This document shows positions 24,022 through 36,366 of a stretch of DNA of 64,000 nt, in pieces. The DNA is from Ustulina deusta. Lineage: Eukaryota; Ascomycota; Sordariomycetes; Xylariales; Xylariaceae. Below the pieces are notes generated by a model, which saw only the letters and a list, made by a program, of their open reading frames with translations, ran no database searches and was not told the DNA's origin. The translations under genes and the position numbers were made by a program. Each line of letters begins with the position of its first letter. Positions within the stretch are counted from its first letter, which is position 1. The stretch lies in NCBI GenBank assembly GCA_023159155.1, contig JAJNNX010000010.1, positions 682,001 through 746,000 of the forward strand, given 5' to 3'.

Positions 24022-27000
24022 TCTGTCGACGAATTCCGAATAATGAAACAGAGTTCAGATGCGGCCCAACGCGCATGTGCGAAATGGTAGATGGTTCTGC
24101 TCGAGTCACAAAGGAGGGGTCGAGGGGTCGAGGTGGGGGTGGGGCTGGGACCAGGTTTGTGGCGGCAAATAAATGAGCGACGCCAAATCTGCAGCTGGCC
24201 CCACGCTTAATCTGCTGTCAACGGTCAGTTGACACTTGGCAAAAGCTGAATTACAGTCGGACATGCACTAAAATACAGCTGAACCTAGACACTTGCATAC
24301 TTAGCCGCCTCTAATTTTAACAGAAAAATTGAAGAAGCGCAGGGATCCTGGCCTCAGCACTCAAACAACCAAACAACTAAACCTACCCAAACCTAAGATA
24401 CCGTCTATAGTCGTGGCCTTTAGGTATTAGGAACTTGTACGCGAACAATTAAATGAAAGGAACGAGCTGATCAATTGAAAAGAAACGCGAATACCTCTCT
24501 CTTGCACATCTGTCTGTCGCGTATGTGTCGGTAAGAAAATCTGCGACGCGTCCGCGTCGAAAGAAAAGCTGTCTAATATACAACCCCTGTCGAAATCTCC
24601 CAACTCTCCAACCCACTTCTCTGCGCTAGACGTGAGTCCACTAGCCCTGCTGCACCATCCGAATTTAGCGGCAACAAAGCTACAGCGGCTTTGGAATAGC
24701 TAAACCATTTCAACGTAGTTAATTTATATTGGTAGCTGCAATAGCAATAATAAAGAGCTTTAGAAAAAAAAACCAGCAGCAATAAAATTGAGCGGTATTG
24801 AGGGGGCTCGAACTTGTAACCTCTATAGGTGGTCTATGCCCCAGGTCTAGGACAGACTTTCTTCTAGTGATAGACCCATGCACACAACTTCTTCTAATTT
24901 ACATCTTCTATTTTCTCTTTAGCAAATCATACTCTACGTGTGAGGTAGTGTTATGGTTCTAGCCGTACAGGCTACAACTATATAGAAACAACTGCAAGCA
25001 GTTAAGTTCCCCAACCTTGTTGCTACTAAAAACAGCACGGCGTGACAGTGATACAATAATGTTCCGGAACAGTTAGCAGTTACAAAAAACTATAGCTAGA
25101 TTTTTGTTAGAACGTAACGCTTTAGGACTATGTGTACCGCTGTTGCGCCGCATATTAGTAGAACAGCTATGTCAAAATGCTACGTTTGCTACACCCCAGA
25201 ACAAAGACATAGGTAGCCTGTATGTATTAACTCCTAGCTAATAAGGGGGTAGAACCTCCTTGCGCAATAACGTCATCTACAATCTATCCCAATAGTTGAT
25301 TGTTCCTGGCTCACTATTTCCCATGACTTCTCGGCCTCGTCCAGTGCACGAAATCTTCATCATCTAATTATCGAAGTAGGCTCGCCATATAGGGGGCGGT
25401 TCCGGGCAATAGAGGTCAGTGATGGGAATTGACACGGCTTTGGTAACACTGTCTTATATTGACATTCTAATCCATTTCCCATCATCATATTCTAATTAGA
25501 GAACTTAAAAACGCCTTGAATTGGAGTCAACCCTCCTTATTGGTATCGACGGCGCAAAGCTTTATGTTTTCTTACTGATGACTCGCTGAAAATTGAGAAG
25601 GGTTTTTTTTCCCCTTAAGAGCGGGTTGTCGCAAATGAATACTTTGTATTAAACTGTCAAATGCAGGCACCCTCAAGATGAGTCAGCAGAGGCTTTTGAG
25701 TGTTCAAGATTGCTCCGTTTTGTTGTCATATCTAGCACCACAGATATTTTCTTCGGCGTATGGCGGATAAATTGTTGTCAGTACCTTTCAGGCCATTTTG
25801 CACAGAAAATATCGGCAGCTTTTAATCTAAATTATTCTACAGTACTCGATCTTCTTCCAAGCTTAGCCTTGCATAAGTTAAGGATTGCGACGATGACTAA
25901 AATCAATGATGTTGTATAAATTTAATGGTGCAATAGCGACACGAAGAACCTCGGACTAATGGTTACTCGTCAAGGGCATTAAATTCCAATCAAAACAATA
26001 TTCTATATCAATTCTGACCTGCCACAATTATGAGAGCAGACATTAAATGAACAGTATAAGAGTTTTAATTCGTCGTTATGACGAATCCGTATTGGGCTTG
26101 GCAATCTGAAGACCTTGAAAACACACATGAGTGATCACCATCCGACCTCGCATCACGCCCACGAACTCGCAATTCATGACGCTCCTGAAATGGAACCTCA
26201 TTCGCATATAATTAGATACTAGCTCCTCTCTACTTGCATATACAGCTATTCCTTGATGGGGGGTTTTTTAGTGGTGAGGCGCTGGGAAGTAGTTAGTATC
26301 ATGTTTAACAAGAATTGAGCTCCCACACTTACAATGAAGCGAAAATCCCTTGGAGTGCAGGGAGGCGTCAATAAATATATTTAGCTAGGAGACCCCCTTC
26401 ATTTGAGTATGAGAGAACCCAATTTGGCTCACCGTGAGTCAGATCATTAGAATACAGTATAGAGGCGGAGAAGCCATAGTGTACTAAATTTCATTCATTG
26501 CCACGCGTACAGGGTGAGATGAGTATAGGTGACGATATTCTAACGTTGGTACCACTAGTTACTAAACAATAAGTAACGCTCATATTAGGGCCAGAGCGAA
26601 TAACCATCTGATCGTTTTAATTTATGTGTGAGTTAGATTGGAAGTAATTCTCGAGTTGGGTGGGAGGAGGGGGGAGGGGCAGACCAGATGAATCGTTGAA
26701 TTTATGAATTGAGGGATCAAATGAAGTTAGGTATTTGGCAATGAGATATAACCTCCGCTATTTTGAATATCACGCTTTTAGAGGGAATATGCGAGAAATA
26801 TCTACTTGGAGCAGAGCCATTAAGTTAGACACTCTAGCAGTAATTCCAATGCCTACAATGAAACATGTAACCCGACCTAGCTTTTAACAAGATACCGAAG
26901 CAGCCGGATATATTCGCATTGATTACTGTGATTACATGCGCAAACCTATGCTCGGTGTTATTGCTGGTTGGCCGCGAAAGATATCTGGTTCGCCTTAGGA

Positions 27001-27189
27001 CGGGCTGTAATACAGCACAAAGAATAGCGGAAACCCCATCAAATGATTCAGAGGAAAGGCTGCGTGATTATAGAGGTTGAAGAGATTGGCAAGCTAAATA
27101 AGTCGATAAATCAACCTGAATCAAACTAGGCTTCATATATGAACGAACCAATACCGCATTCGACCATGTGCCAACCCTCCAAGCTATTC
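24022..27189. other. AT-rich gene-poor stretch
   Basis: No supported gene over 3.1 kb. The first 500 bp are the ProRS promoter side. From about 24.6 to 25.3 kb the sequence is AT-rich and repeat-relic-like, with one tRNA B-box-like match (see rejected items). 25.3-27.1 kb is featureless spacer with no coherent frame. Transposon decay is possible, but no ends were found. Confidence 0.5.
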
Positions 27190-28449
27190 TCAGCAGTCGC
27201 CGTATATGGAGTTAGCATAGAGCGCATAGGAATCGGCATTGTTGAGCGACTGGGAATTGCTGATGTCAGTTACACAACCATCATAGCCATAGCAAACATC
27301 GTCAGTGCCCTTCACTGCGACTAGGTGCGTCGCCTCATGAATAAGAACGTAGGGTTGGTCCGCGTCATGGCAAATAGTGTTGGTTGCGGGAAATAGGAAC
27401 CAGTACGGGCACAGAGAGATCTATTACGAGTACGAGTTAGCATTTTCTCTCTAAAAGCCCTATTGGCATCGGAGGATGCAAAGCTAGATAGGAGTAGATG
27501 GCTCCCGGGTAAGCGCTACCCCTTTCAGTCCGACCAAGACGGGATCAATGACTTGAGGGTTACTTACATATTCGTCATTCCCCGGCTGCGTATAAGCGAC
27601 AACACCGTCACTGCAATAATCGGCGAAATCATCGCAATAAAGCTTCGCACTACCACTTGTGCTACTATTGACCACAGCAGTGGCGATCTTGTTGAATACG
27701 TCTACAACGGTACTCTTAGTAGTACTACTGGTCGACTTGAAGTACTCTTGCAAATTAGTACCGGCGTTAGCGGCTGATTGCGCAAGCTGAGAGTAGGTCT
27801 TGGCTACACCAAGAGCGGCAGTGACAGCGGTCTTCTGAGAGCTGGTACAGTCACTCTGGAGAACGATGCGCTTTGCCTTTAGCGCCTCATGAAAGGCATT
27901 ATGCACCTTGGCGGCCTGAACGCCATCCACCGTGGCTTGAATGACGTTGGACCCGTAGATAACTTGACCGGCGATCTGGTTACTACCCTGCTCTGCATAC
28001 CGGAGGCTACCCTCGGTGCTGATGTTGAAATCGCCACCTGCGCTAAGGTCGTGGAATTGGGCTGTCTCCCATTGAAGCTCGATGGTCTGATTAGCCCCGA
28101 TGGTCTGGAAGGCTTCATCTTGTAGGTCCGTTGTATGGACGTAGACGCGAATGCCCGTGAAGGGAACCCTGTTGGCTACGATCTTGTTAGCCTAATTTCT
28201 TCAGGTCGATTCGCCAAGAATTCACATACTCCCTTGGGAAACTTTCACCTTCTCGACCGGCGATGAATCGAGAATACTTCCGGCTTTCAATACCCTCAAG
28301 GCTACATTTCCAGTATTGGTGATACTAGCCTTGACCTCGCTGTTGCCAACCTGTTCAATCTCGACCACAAGAGGTGAATCCCGCTTGAGATTGACTGCAG
28401 CGGCGTTGGCCAGAGCAGCGAAACATGAGGCGATAGCGGCGGCCTTCAT
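27190..28449 (-). CDS. Deuterolysin-type secreted zinc metalloprotease (MEROPS M35)
   Basis: Three exons; the product is about 351 residues. It starts with a signal peptide (MKAAAIASCFAALANAAA). The pro-domain includes SPLVVEIEQVGNSEVKASIT and LKAGSILDSSPVEK. The mature part contains CTSSQKTAVTAALGVAKTYSQ and YCSDGVVAYTQPG, and after a 147-bp intron (27421-27567) CPYWFLFPATNT. The aspzincin motif is complete: HEATH at about residues 303-307, followed by GTDDVCYG (GTxDxxYG). The first intron joins exon 1, ending near 28249, to exon 2, starting at 28191. The GTATGT site at 28227 would shift the frame, so the GTGAAAG donor at 28248 (or GTTTCC six bases on) is preferred. It is an extracellular endopeptidase, self-processed by removal of the pro-domain. 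Confidence 0.9.
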
Positions 28450-29306
28450 ATTGGCAACTGAATGATAAAACCACTTAGAGAATATGACTTTCTAAGAGCT
28501 CCTACTGTACAACTATTACTCATGACGGGCTACAGACGGCCTTGTATCCTGGTTTTAAGAACAGAAACTAATTACCTTCCCCTTCTGATTACGGTCTTCC
28601 CATCACCAGACATCCTGTACCTATCGTGTTTGATTGGAGGACAAGATAAAATGCGGCATTCATAGATTTTCCAGGGTTGCCAAGAGCATCATGCTACACC
28701 CGGACACTCTACTCTACCTCCCAGATATGAAACAACTTACGAATAGCATGGTCTTATATGGATGGAGGATTAAGCAATGTTGCGATTCTCCCAACGGCCT
28801 CCACTCCGTCAAATCAAATTGAGTTTCGGGGGTGCTAACGATTGGTGGAAACTGAAGATGGCTAAAAGAGGAGCAGTGGGCCTCAATATAGCTTCAGGAA
28901 GGTAGGTAGTAGTATCAGTTTTTATTACCTTTCTTGCTCCAACACAACGTCTGGATAGTAATTGAATCTAGGTTGTTGACCTAGGTACATCGGAGACTGT
29001 CCATCAAGCAGCTCATGCTAATCAGAAAAATTGGTATCTCATGTCAACAAGTTAACAGAAATTACCGACGTCTCGCGGCATACTCGTCCTTCCTCTTCTG
29101 GACTGTTTCCCAAATCTAGGTCTGTCGGAGCAAGATTCCGAGCCTGTCTCTGAACTACCTTAATTAAAAACAAAGACGTCTGGTACATGGACATTCTACA
29201 CCGTTGCCATTCTCCCCTGGTTCTCACCATCGCCTTGGCACTTGGCACCATCATCCTAGCAACACTCCACATCAACGATTCACTCGATTCACAAACAAGA
29301 TACACA
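28450..29306. other. Divergent promoter region between the deuterolysin and its pro-domain-like neighbour
   Basis: The two genes point away from each other. Just before 29307 the leader is rich in C/A and CT. The upstream ATG at 29187 is in frame with the plus-strand gene. No other gene is seen. Confidence 0.5.
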
Positions 29307-29801
29307 ATGGCACAACCGTCATTCTTGACCAACCTCCAACTGAATATCACCCAGTCCACAATCTCTCCTCATACTATCTCGGTATCAGTCACGAACACAC
29401 ATCCCTCAATTCCGATGACGATTCTGAAATGGAATTCTCCTCTCGACCCAGCCGCACTCGGTTTAGGTCTGGTACGTATTATACCGGCTGGGACGACAGA
29501 GCCAATTCACATCGAAGCAATCAAGATTAGCAGGTTGATGCCTCCGAAACCGGATTCACTAGTGACACTACTGCCCCAGGATAGTGCCACAAATACTGTG
29601 GAATTGCGCGGTCCGATTGTATCTGAAAGTCTATGGGATGCTGGACCAGTGAAGGTTGTGATGAAAGGAAGATGGATGGCTGTCTGGCCGGTACTCACCA
29701 AGGAAGATCTCTTACTAGATACGGAAAGATTGCAGTCGGTTGGAGCAGGAGTTGGGTCTCTGATTGGTGAATGGGAGTCCGAATGCATTGAAGTCAGATA
29801 A
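29307..29801 (+). CDS. Small protein resembling a stand-alone M35 pro-domain
   Basis: Single exon, 164 residues from the ATG at 29307 (MAQPSFLTNLQLNITQ). An in-frame ATG at 29187 would add 40 residues with a hydrophobic stretch (LVLTIALALGTIILATL) that could be a signal-anchor; I prefer 29307 because the intervening DNA looks like a leader. The order of motifs parallels the deuterolysin pro-domain encoded 0.9 kb away: hydrophobic strand LQLNI / LVVEI, then SVTNT / SITNT, then ILKWNSPLD / VLKAGSILD, then a long loop, then TVELR / TIELQ and a final W/G-rich strand. Immunoglobulin-like beta structure is likely. The relation is by eye and the function unproven. It could be a chaperone or inhibitor of the protease, or an unrelated beta-sandwich. 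Confidence 0.7.
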   Translation: MAQPSFLTNLQLNITQSTISPHTISVSVTNTHPSIPMTILKWNSPLDPAALGLGLVRIIPAGTTEPIHIEAIKISRLMPPKPDSLVTLLPQDSATNTVELRGPIVSESLWDAGPVKVVMKGRWMAVWPVLTKEDLLLDTERLQSVGAGVGSLIGEWESECIEVR

Positions 29802-30225
29802 TGAATTTCCTAGGAGCACGAAAAGAGGCATCATTAAGTACGGCATTGATATCCTGGGATACTGGATACTACGTAAGACATCAAAAACAGGCAGGCGACT
29901 GCTGAACTGGATATTAAGCGAGAGCCCGGAAATTCCGGCGCACACTTGACGTGACCAAACACAACCGTCTTCCACATTATTACTATTCATTTCCAGTGCA
30001 ACCGAGTCGTAGAATTCCATATGAATTACATTCGCCATCAGGTGCTAGCAAACTCTAAATTGTGAACCCCCCGAGTGAACTCGCAACAGATAATTAACAG
30101 CAAACAATTGCTCACGATGACTAATTTTCACCAACTACTAGATATTATAATGAGTCTTAAATCGGTCTGTGCATGTGCATATGTAATTAGATTAGTTGAA
30201 AAATAATTCGGCAATAAATCCCATA
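29802..30225. other. Short spacer up to the transposon
   Basis: No gene seen. It ends in the TA dinucleotide (30224-30225) that abuts the left transposon end. Confidence 0.5.
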
Positions 30226-30267
30226 AGCTAACACCCCCCCTTGCAAACCACCCCATCGCGACCCAGC
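30226..30267 (+). repeat. Left terminal inverted repeat of the transposon
   Basis: AGCTAACACC, C7, then TTGCAAACC and a G/C-rich block ending GACCCAGC. It pairs with 32111-32152. Confidence 0.93.
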
Positions 30268-32110
30268 CACCAAAATAGCCACCCACCAACTTTCGAAACT
30301 ATTATTTATAGCACAACATAGTATTTACAGCTAACCTTAGTGTTTTTATTAAATATTAAAACGTTCTGACCTCAATTATATCTTTAGTTTCCGTTTTTTT
30401 TGCTTTTAGTACATCTTTGTTCCTGGCTTTATCTATATATAGCGTTCGCTGTTGCAATTTTTGTTTAACTTGCCGTACATGGGTTATACAAATAAAACGA
30501 TAACCAGGTAGCAATTTGACTAACTTGCGCTTTAATATAGTTTTTTTTAGCTAGTTTAGCTTTTAATAGCTTAACGTATACTTTTAAAATCGCAATTTTC
30601 TTAGCCTTCTAGTTAAGGGCCTTGCTAGCCTTTATAAAAAATAGCTTTTGCAATAGGTTATTAAAGGAAGGGTAGTACTTAGCTAATTTCCGAGTTGTAT
30701 ACTGCAAATTTTGGCTTTTTATAAGTGTTGCGATTTTTATTTGGCCCGGTCTAAGCTAATATTTAGGTGTTTTAGGTTGATCGGTTAGTATAAGTGTTAG
30801 CTAAACTTTGCAAACAATACTTTTATTTTTAAATATAACATATTTTAAAAATAATAGCAATTAGATATTTTTTAGCTATATTTTAGCTATTGCTTATGTT
30901 TTTTTAATAGTTTTTAGTAATAAAATAGCGTTGCAAACCTGTTTGTATGCTATAATTATATTTTTTTTTAAAAGCATAACGCTAAAGCAGCTTTTAAGTA
31001 TTTTTTTAACTTTATTTTTAAGCTTTTTTTTTAATAAACCAAAAACTCTAACGTTTAATACTTATATAATATAGCTATAGTATAGTTTATAAAAAACAAG
31101 CTATATTTTGTTTGAAAAATAAAGCTATAAAAAGTTATTATTTATATATAAGTTATAGCTATTATATATTAGTATAACTTATATATTGTTAAAATAGCCT
31201 TAAATAAACGGAATAAAAATATTAATAAGCTAATCGATAGTAATAAAGTTATAGGTTTATTTATTAAGCAAAGTTTTAAACTGCTAGTTTTTGAATAAAC
31301 TACGATTTATATCCGGAAACTATTAATTCTAAATATTAACTTTTTTAAAAATAAGCAGCGGTAGTAAGGCAACACTTCTGCTATTAATATATTTAAAAAA
31401 TATTATTTATTTGCTTTTTTTAATGTTTTTTTTTAAAACTATACGTATTAAAGCTTTACAAACAACCTAATAACCTTTTTTTATGCTTTGGCCGATGCTT
31501 ATTTTATTAGTATTAAAAAATTATTCTAAAAGTATATTTGCTAGTTTAAAAGCTTTAAAGCATTTAAAAAATAGCTTAATATTAGCTATAGTTGCTTTAT
31601 TAACGTATAAATAGCTAATAAATATTAATTTAGCAGTTTTTAGTTTAAAATTATAAAAAAAAAATATATATATGCTATAACTTTTTAAATATTCTAGGGT
31701 TTTTAAAAACTAATAGTATACGTTTAGCTATATATTTAAATTTGATTATTAAAAATATAAAGCTTAGCTTGGCCTGACCTATAGCTTAATTAGCTAGTTT
31801 AGTTTTAAAGTATATAAATAAGACCTAAAAGTGTTAGTATAACTGCTTTTTAGTCGGAATACTATTAAGGCGGCGGCATATATATAACTAGTTAATACTC
31901 TATTAAATAGCTGCTTATCTTTGCGAAGTACTAAGTTAAACAGTACGAACTGCAGCTGCTGTACGCTATTGGTTGCTATATAAAAGTATTGCAATAAAAA
32001 AGAGTTAATTCTAAAAAAAATGAGGGTAAAAAGAGAACATGAGAACTGAACGCGGTTGCGTTATTTAATAATTTTTAATTGAGGTGGTTGGGGTCAGTAG
32101 TGCGTTTTTA

Positions 32111-32152
32111 GCTGGGTCGCGATGGGGTGGTTCGCAAGGGGGGGTGTTAGCT
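32111..32152 (-). repeat. Right terminal inverted repeat of the transposon
   Basis: Reverse complement of the left TIR with one transition (TTGCG versus TTGCA). Sequence similarity stops inside this limit. Confidence 0.93.
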
Positions 32153-35100
32153 TACGGCACTCCCTGCGTACTTTAGACTCGCCCGGTATTGCCCAAACAC
32201 TCGATATGTGCCTCCCAGTTTTCATTCTATCCTGGAGCCCATCAGCCTCAATGCCCAGGCCCTTCATTCCAGTCGGTAAAGTTGTATTTTGAAGTTATGC
32301 AAGATAGAATCTCAACCTGCATCTTCTAGATCACAGGAATTTGGTTGAACTAAGCATTACGAAGAGCGGATAGGCTATATTGCTTGAAAATGACGGAATA
32401 TTGTGAAATTCCTCGAGAGATCAATATATGTCAGCTAGGTATTCATTGAAAATCCAGGACGCAGATCGCTTAGGTGCTTATCTCAATAATCTTTAAGATT
32501 GAAAGCACAGTGTGGTTATTACGAGTCAAGTGCTTTTGGCCAGTGAGACCCTGCTTTCCAGACTTTAACACTCATCCAAAGTCATGTTAAGCAGTGCTCA
32601 CAAGAGTTAAACAAACGCAGGGTCGCCCAAAGGACAATAGGTATTATAAGCTAATACAAACAGTATTCTAAAACTAGGCTGTAAAACATGAGATGTTGCT
32701 GGCGTACTCATTTTAACTGCACGCTTAATATCATAGTTGCAGAAATTAACAGAATGCTCGGAACTTACACACGTAAAGTAGCATAAATAGATACGAATGA
32801 AGCAATGTTTTGTAGTTTCTATGAAGCACCAACATACGAAATCCAATTATTCTGATGACAAGTGAACTAATTGAAACAAACAATATAACGTGACACAAAT
32901 GATTCCAATAAGGACAATAGTGCGATAAGAGCTACTAAGTGCCCAGCTATCTCTCGTTCTGGATTGAGTGCAACAATAGCCGTAATAAGGATCAGGTTAC
33001 CCAGATTTGTTATATTTCGGTATTAACAATTACCTATCACCAAGTACTCATATCTCGCACACAATATACTTTATACCAAAAATAAGTAGCGATATAACGT
33101 GTGAGTACCTATAATATTAGTGTCTTGACAACACGAACAAACATATCTAAGACTTGCAAGGTTAAAAAGGCGTTAAGTTAGAAAAATACGTACGTTTAGA
33201 TGTCTCTTAAACAACAACCTCCCACCTAAAGTGCTAGTAAACATATCTTCAGCAGAAGAATGGCACAATTTCTCAATCAATTAAATGTTAACCTCCTTTC
33301 TTTAAATGGTGGCTTACTGGGTAGGGGTATAGGATAGAGCAGCTGCCCCTTTATGGTTTTAAAATTCTACAAATCCCCGATTTAAACAGAACCCCAGGCT
33401 CGTCGTGTCACACAATTAACAGCGAAGACACTTTATGCTAGGAATTCTTTCGACAAGTCAAATCTGCAGAATTCACCTCCTATATAAATTGGTACATGAA
33501 CACTACGAAGCCGAGCTGCGCCCCAGAGAAGTAGCAAATCACAGCTACGTATTGTTAAGGTTCATACTACCGCCGCGAGCCAAGATTGTCCATGTGATGA
33601 GAATCGGCTATCGATGCTGTTACGCCGATAGTGTCTATTCGGTTCTAGAGTGCAGCAATGCGAGTGCACACGCAAACACACATTATAGATGAAATTCCGG
33701 GATACGTAGTACTCCGAGGCCTAATGGCAGGCAATGCCAAGTTCATACCGAAGCTGTCCCTGATGCCCCTATGTATACTGGCAAGGTGTATGAGGGTGAA
33801 GTGGGAACATAGGAGCAATAACAGTAAAGGTGTCTATTGATTTCTTGAACTAAGGTACCATTTAGGATTAATGTGCCTACGTGGAAGTACTTATTACATT
33901 TCTTTCCTGCATTGCTCTCGGCTTCTAATTTAATGTTTCGGTAACGTTTAGGACCCTGTATGAGACATTGCCACGCTAGCTGAGGTGCATCTCCCACCCC
34001 CCTCCTCGATACCTATAGCTCACTATCTAGCTCAGATCACTTAGAAACTGATTGCCTCAGGCTTTAATGCCTTTTTTTTACCAGCTCCGGTGGTTCTATA
34101 GCATTATATTGCTGATCAGCTAGACCCAACCCCAAGTTATATCTCAGTGGGATTTTCAACATTTTTCTGTCGGATACATTTCTAATCCAATGCTAGGAGT
34201 TTACTCTTATTTACATCTTCTCAACATCACCCCAGGGCTTCCATTTACATTATAACTTAACCAAATTTTAGCTCAATGGTTTCTTGACGTACCTGGTTAG
34301 TGAGCTTAATGTCCTCAAGGTAAACAAAAAGATCATAGTAGTACCTAACCTTATGACACATTGGTGAGGAAAATGGAATAAAATCCCAGCAGACGCCTAA
34401 GCTGAGTATATCGGAAGAGATTAGTTCGGCTATGTTGCTAGATAGTTACACTTGGTTTACCTTATATTTGGTAATATCGATATACACAAGGCACCCCGTG
34501 TAAACGAATACTTTTGTAGTAATACATACAATCTTTGAAATTGCCCTAATCCCCCCCCCCCTCCTCCTTTTTTTTAGCACCCTGGAGTGGTATTACCCCA
34601 ATTACCCCAAATCGTAAAATATAAATATGTGGTTGGGAGTTTCGTAAGACGGAACAAAAAGGCGGCAAATTGCAAGAACGGCGTAGTATCAGGACCTTGT
34701 AGTTAGGGCAGATAGTGTGATAATGAAAGAAAACATTGCAAAGATTTCTCATCGTCATGAGAGTGTAACGTAGTGGTATTCCCATCCCGAAATTCTAGCA
34801 CAGTACCTGACTTTGATATTCACCGAATGTAATAAATTTGAAATTGGTGAGACGATTTAAACTTTAGTCGGATCAGCATTTATCCCATATAATTGGAGTG
34901 GCTATATGACTAGCAATCCGCATGACAGAGTATATAATTTCATTGGACTGTTTAGGGCACGTAATAGTAAATTAGGCAAGTAGTATTGAGAACCGGCGCA
35001 AACGTGGGCTACACAGAACACGTGATACATATCGACAATGCCATTGCGCATCATCCCTTGTGTTGCTTCTTGTCTCAAATCCCAGAGACAGAAAATGGTT

Positions 35101-36114
35101 GTTCTAGTTGGCCGAGCTTTAACTTGTTTGTTTGTTGTTGACTCTCGCCGATTACGGCCCTAGTTGTTTGCTCTCGATCTCTCAATCCTACCTGATAGGC
35201 TCATCGACGGCGAATGAGAGCCGTTTCTTCCCACCGCACACATTAGCGAGAATCTATGGCTTGTTGTTTATGAGTAGAGCACTCATCCAACAAAAAATAG
35301 TATGGCAAGATGCCAGAAACTAGACTCCAACTTGGCGTGGAAGATAGCGCGTAGACTGGGCTGTGGATTTATGACCGGAGTTAAAATCCCACCAGCTTCG
35401 TTGGTGGAATAGTAGATATAAGAAGTGATAGACTTAACATGCACCAACATGGCCGAGGGAACTGAAGCAGCGGTGAACTTTAGCCAACATATATCGTTTG
35501 AGACTGACAACTATGAGTGGGGGTTATGTTTGTTAGTTTTGTGAAGGAAGCCCTAAACCCCCTTAATGGGACAGACCCCTATCAACTAACCATTGACAAA
35601 CCCTGACTGATAGACCACTATTGACTAACTCTTATTGACTGACCACATGACATACCATTGACTCCATCCACGTTACCTTATTGTTCTTGTGTGAGCGTAG
35701 CATTGTGAGCAAATATTTATGGCTGCACAAACTGAACAGTCGCCTCGTGACCAATATTTTCGTATGACCGACTCTGAAAACAATGCAATGAGGAGCCCCT
35801 GGATCGAAGATCTCACGCCTATATAAGTTCACGAAGATCCCAGATGAGGAATTTCCCCTAAGACCTCCTCAGTCCCCAACAAGAATACACAACCAATCTG
35901 CTCACCGTCTATCTTCAGTCAAATTTACACCATCAAACAAGGAGATCTGAACACAAATCTCCTACCACACTTACCCCTATTTCCAGCCAAGATCAAGACC
36001 TTCAGCAGTCAACTGTCTACCGCGTGCCTATACCTAAGTAACACGGCGGATTAGTAGAAGCTCGCGAGCTACCATTGTAAACTAGCGAACCGCCAACCAC
36101 GCCAATCCCGCAAG
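32153..36114. other. Gene-free stretch right of the transposon
   Basis: Nearly 4 kb without a convincing gene. Moderately AT-rich, with short random ORFs, a C-rich run at 34551-34564, and near the end a TTGAC-motif cluster (35592-35663) and TATA box (35820-35827) that belong to the small gene at 36115. Confidence 0.5.
35820..35827 (+). promoter_or_regulatory. Candidate TATA box of the small Cys-rich gene
   Basis: TATATAAG about 290 bp upstream of the ATG at 36115, followed by a C/A/T-rich leader of typical fungal type. Confidence 0.4.
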
Positions 36115-36366
36115 ATGTGTCGACCCATCATAACAACCTGGACATGCGGCTTCGTGAGCATGAATTACGAACGTTGCCGTCACTGGCGTCCAGATGACGA
36201 CCGAAGAATCGATGGCAGTATATACTGTCGCAGATTCAATTCATCAAACCCCATCCGCGTCCGGGCCGATCGAAGCTGCGGGAGGACGTCTGAATGCCTG
36301 TGGTGCGAGCTGGACGAGGAGTACCGAAGGAATGTGAGAGAAGGGCGCTACCCCCACGTTCGCTGA
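36115..36366 (+). CDS. Small cysteine-rich orphan protein (83 aa)
   Basis: Single-exon ORF beginning MCRPIITTWTCGF, with cysteine spacing C-x7-C, YERCRHW, IYCRRF, SCGRTSEC and LWCELDEEYRR. The arrangement (Met-Cys start, CG, later CxxC) resembles the small intracellular Cys/His-rich hypothetical proteins common in ascomycetes, possibly metal-binding. No signal peptide. A TATA box and a clean leader upstream support a real transcription unit. Function unknown. The chance of a random ORF remains because it is short. Confidence 0.55.
   Translation: MCRPIITTWTCGFVSMNYERCRHWRPDDDRRIDGSIYCRRFNSSNPIRVRADRSCGRTSECLWCELDEEYRRNVREGRYPHVR

Larger units (their letters stand above)
30226..32152. mobile_element. 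Tc1/mariner-type element (pogo/Fot1-sized), AT-degraded
   Basis: Element of 1,927 bp bounded by inverted repeats, each flanked by TA (30224-30225 and 32153-32154), the target-site duplication of the Tc1/mariner superfamily. The left end starts AGCTAACACC followed by C-runs. The right end is its reverse complement, with one G/A mismatch over the first 42 bp. The length is almost that of Fot1-class pogo elements. The interior is extremely AT-rich with frequent TA and no open frame of transposase size, as expected after repeat-induced point mutation (RIP). It must be immobile on its own, although the ends remain good substrates. Family assignment rests on the TSD, TIR and size; no transposase motif is legible. 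Confidence 0.88.

Noticed and set aside
24800..24860. tRNA-like B box (GGGCTCGAAC) on the minus strand
   Set aside because: No A box, acceptor stem or anticodon arm can be assembled; probably a degraded repeat or chance.
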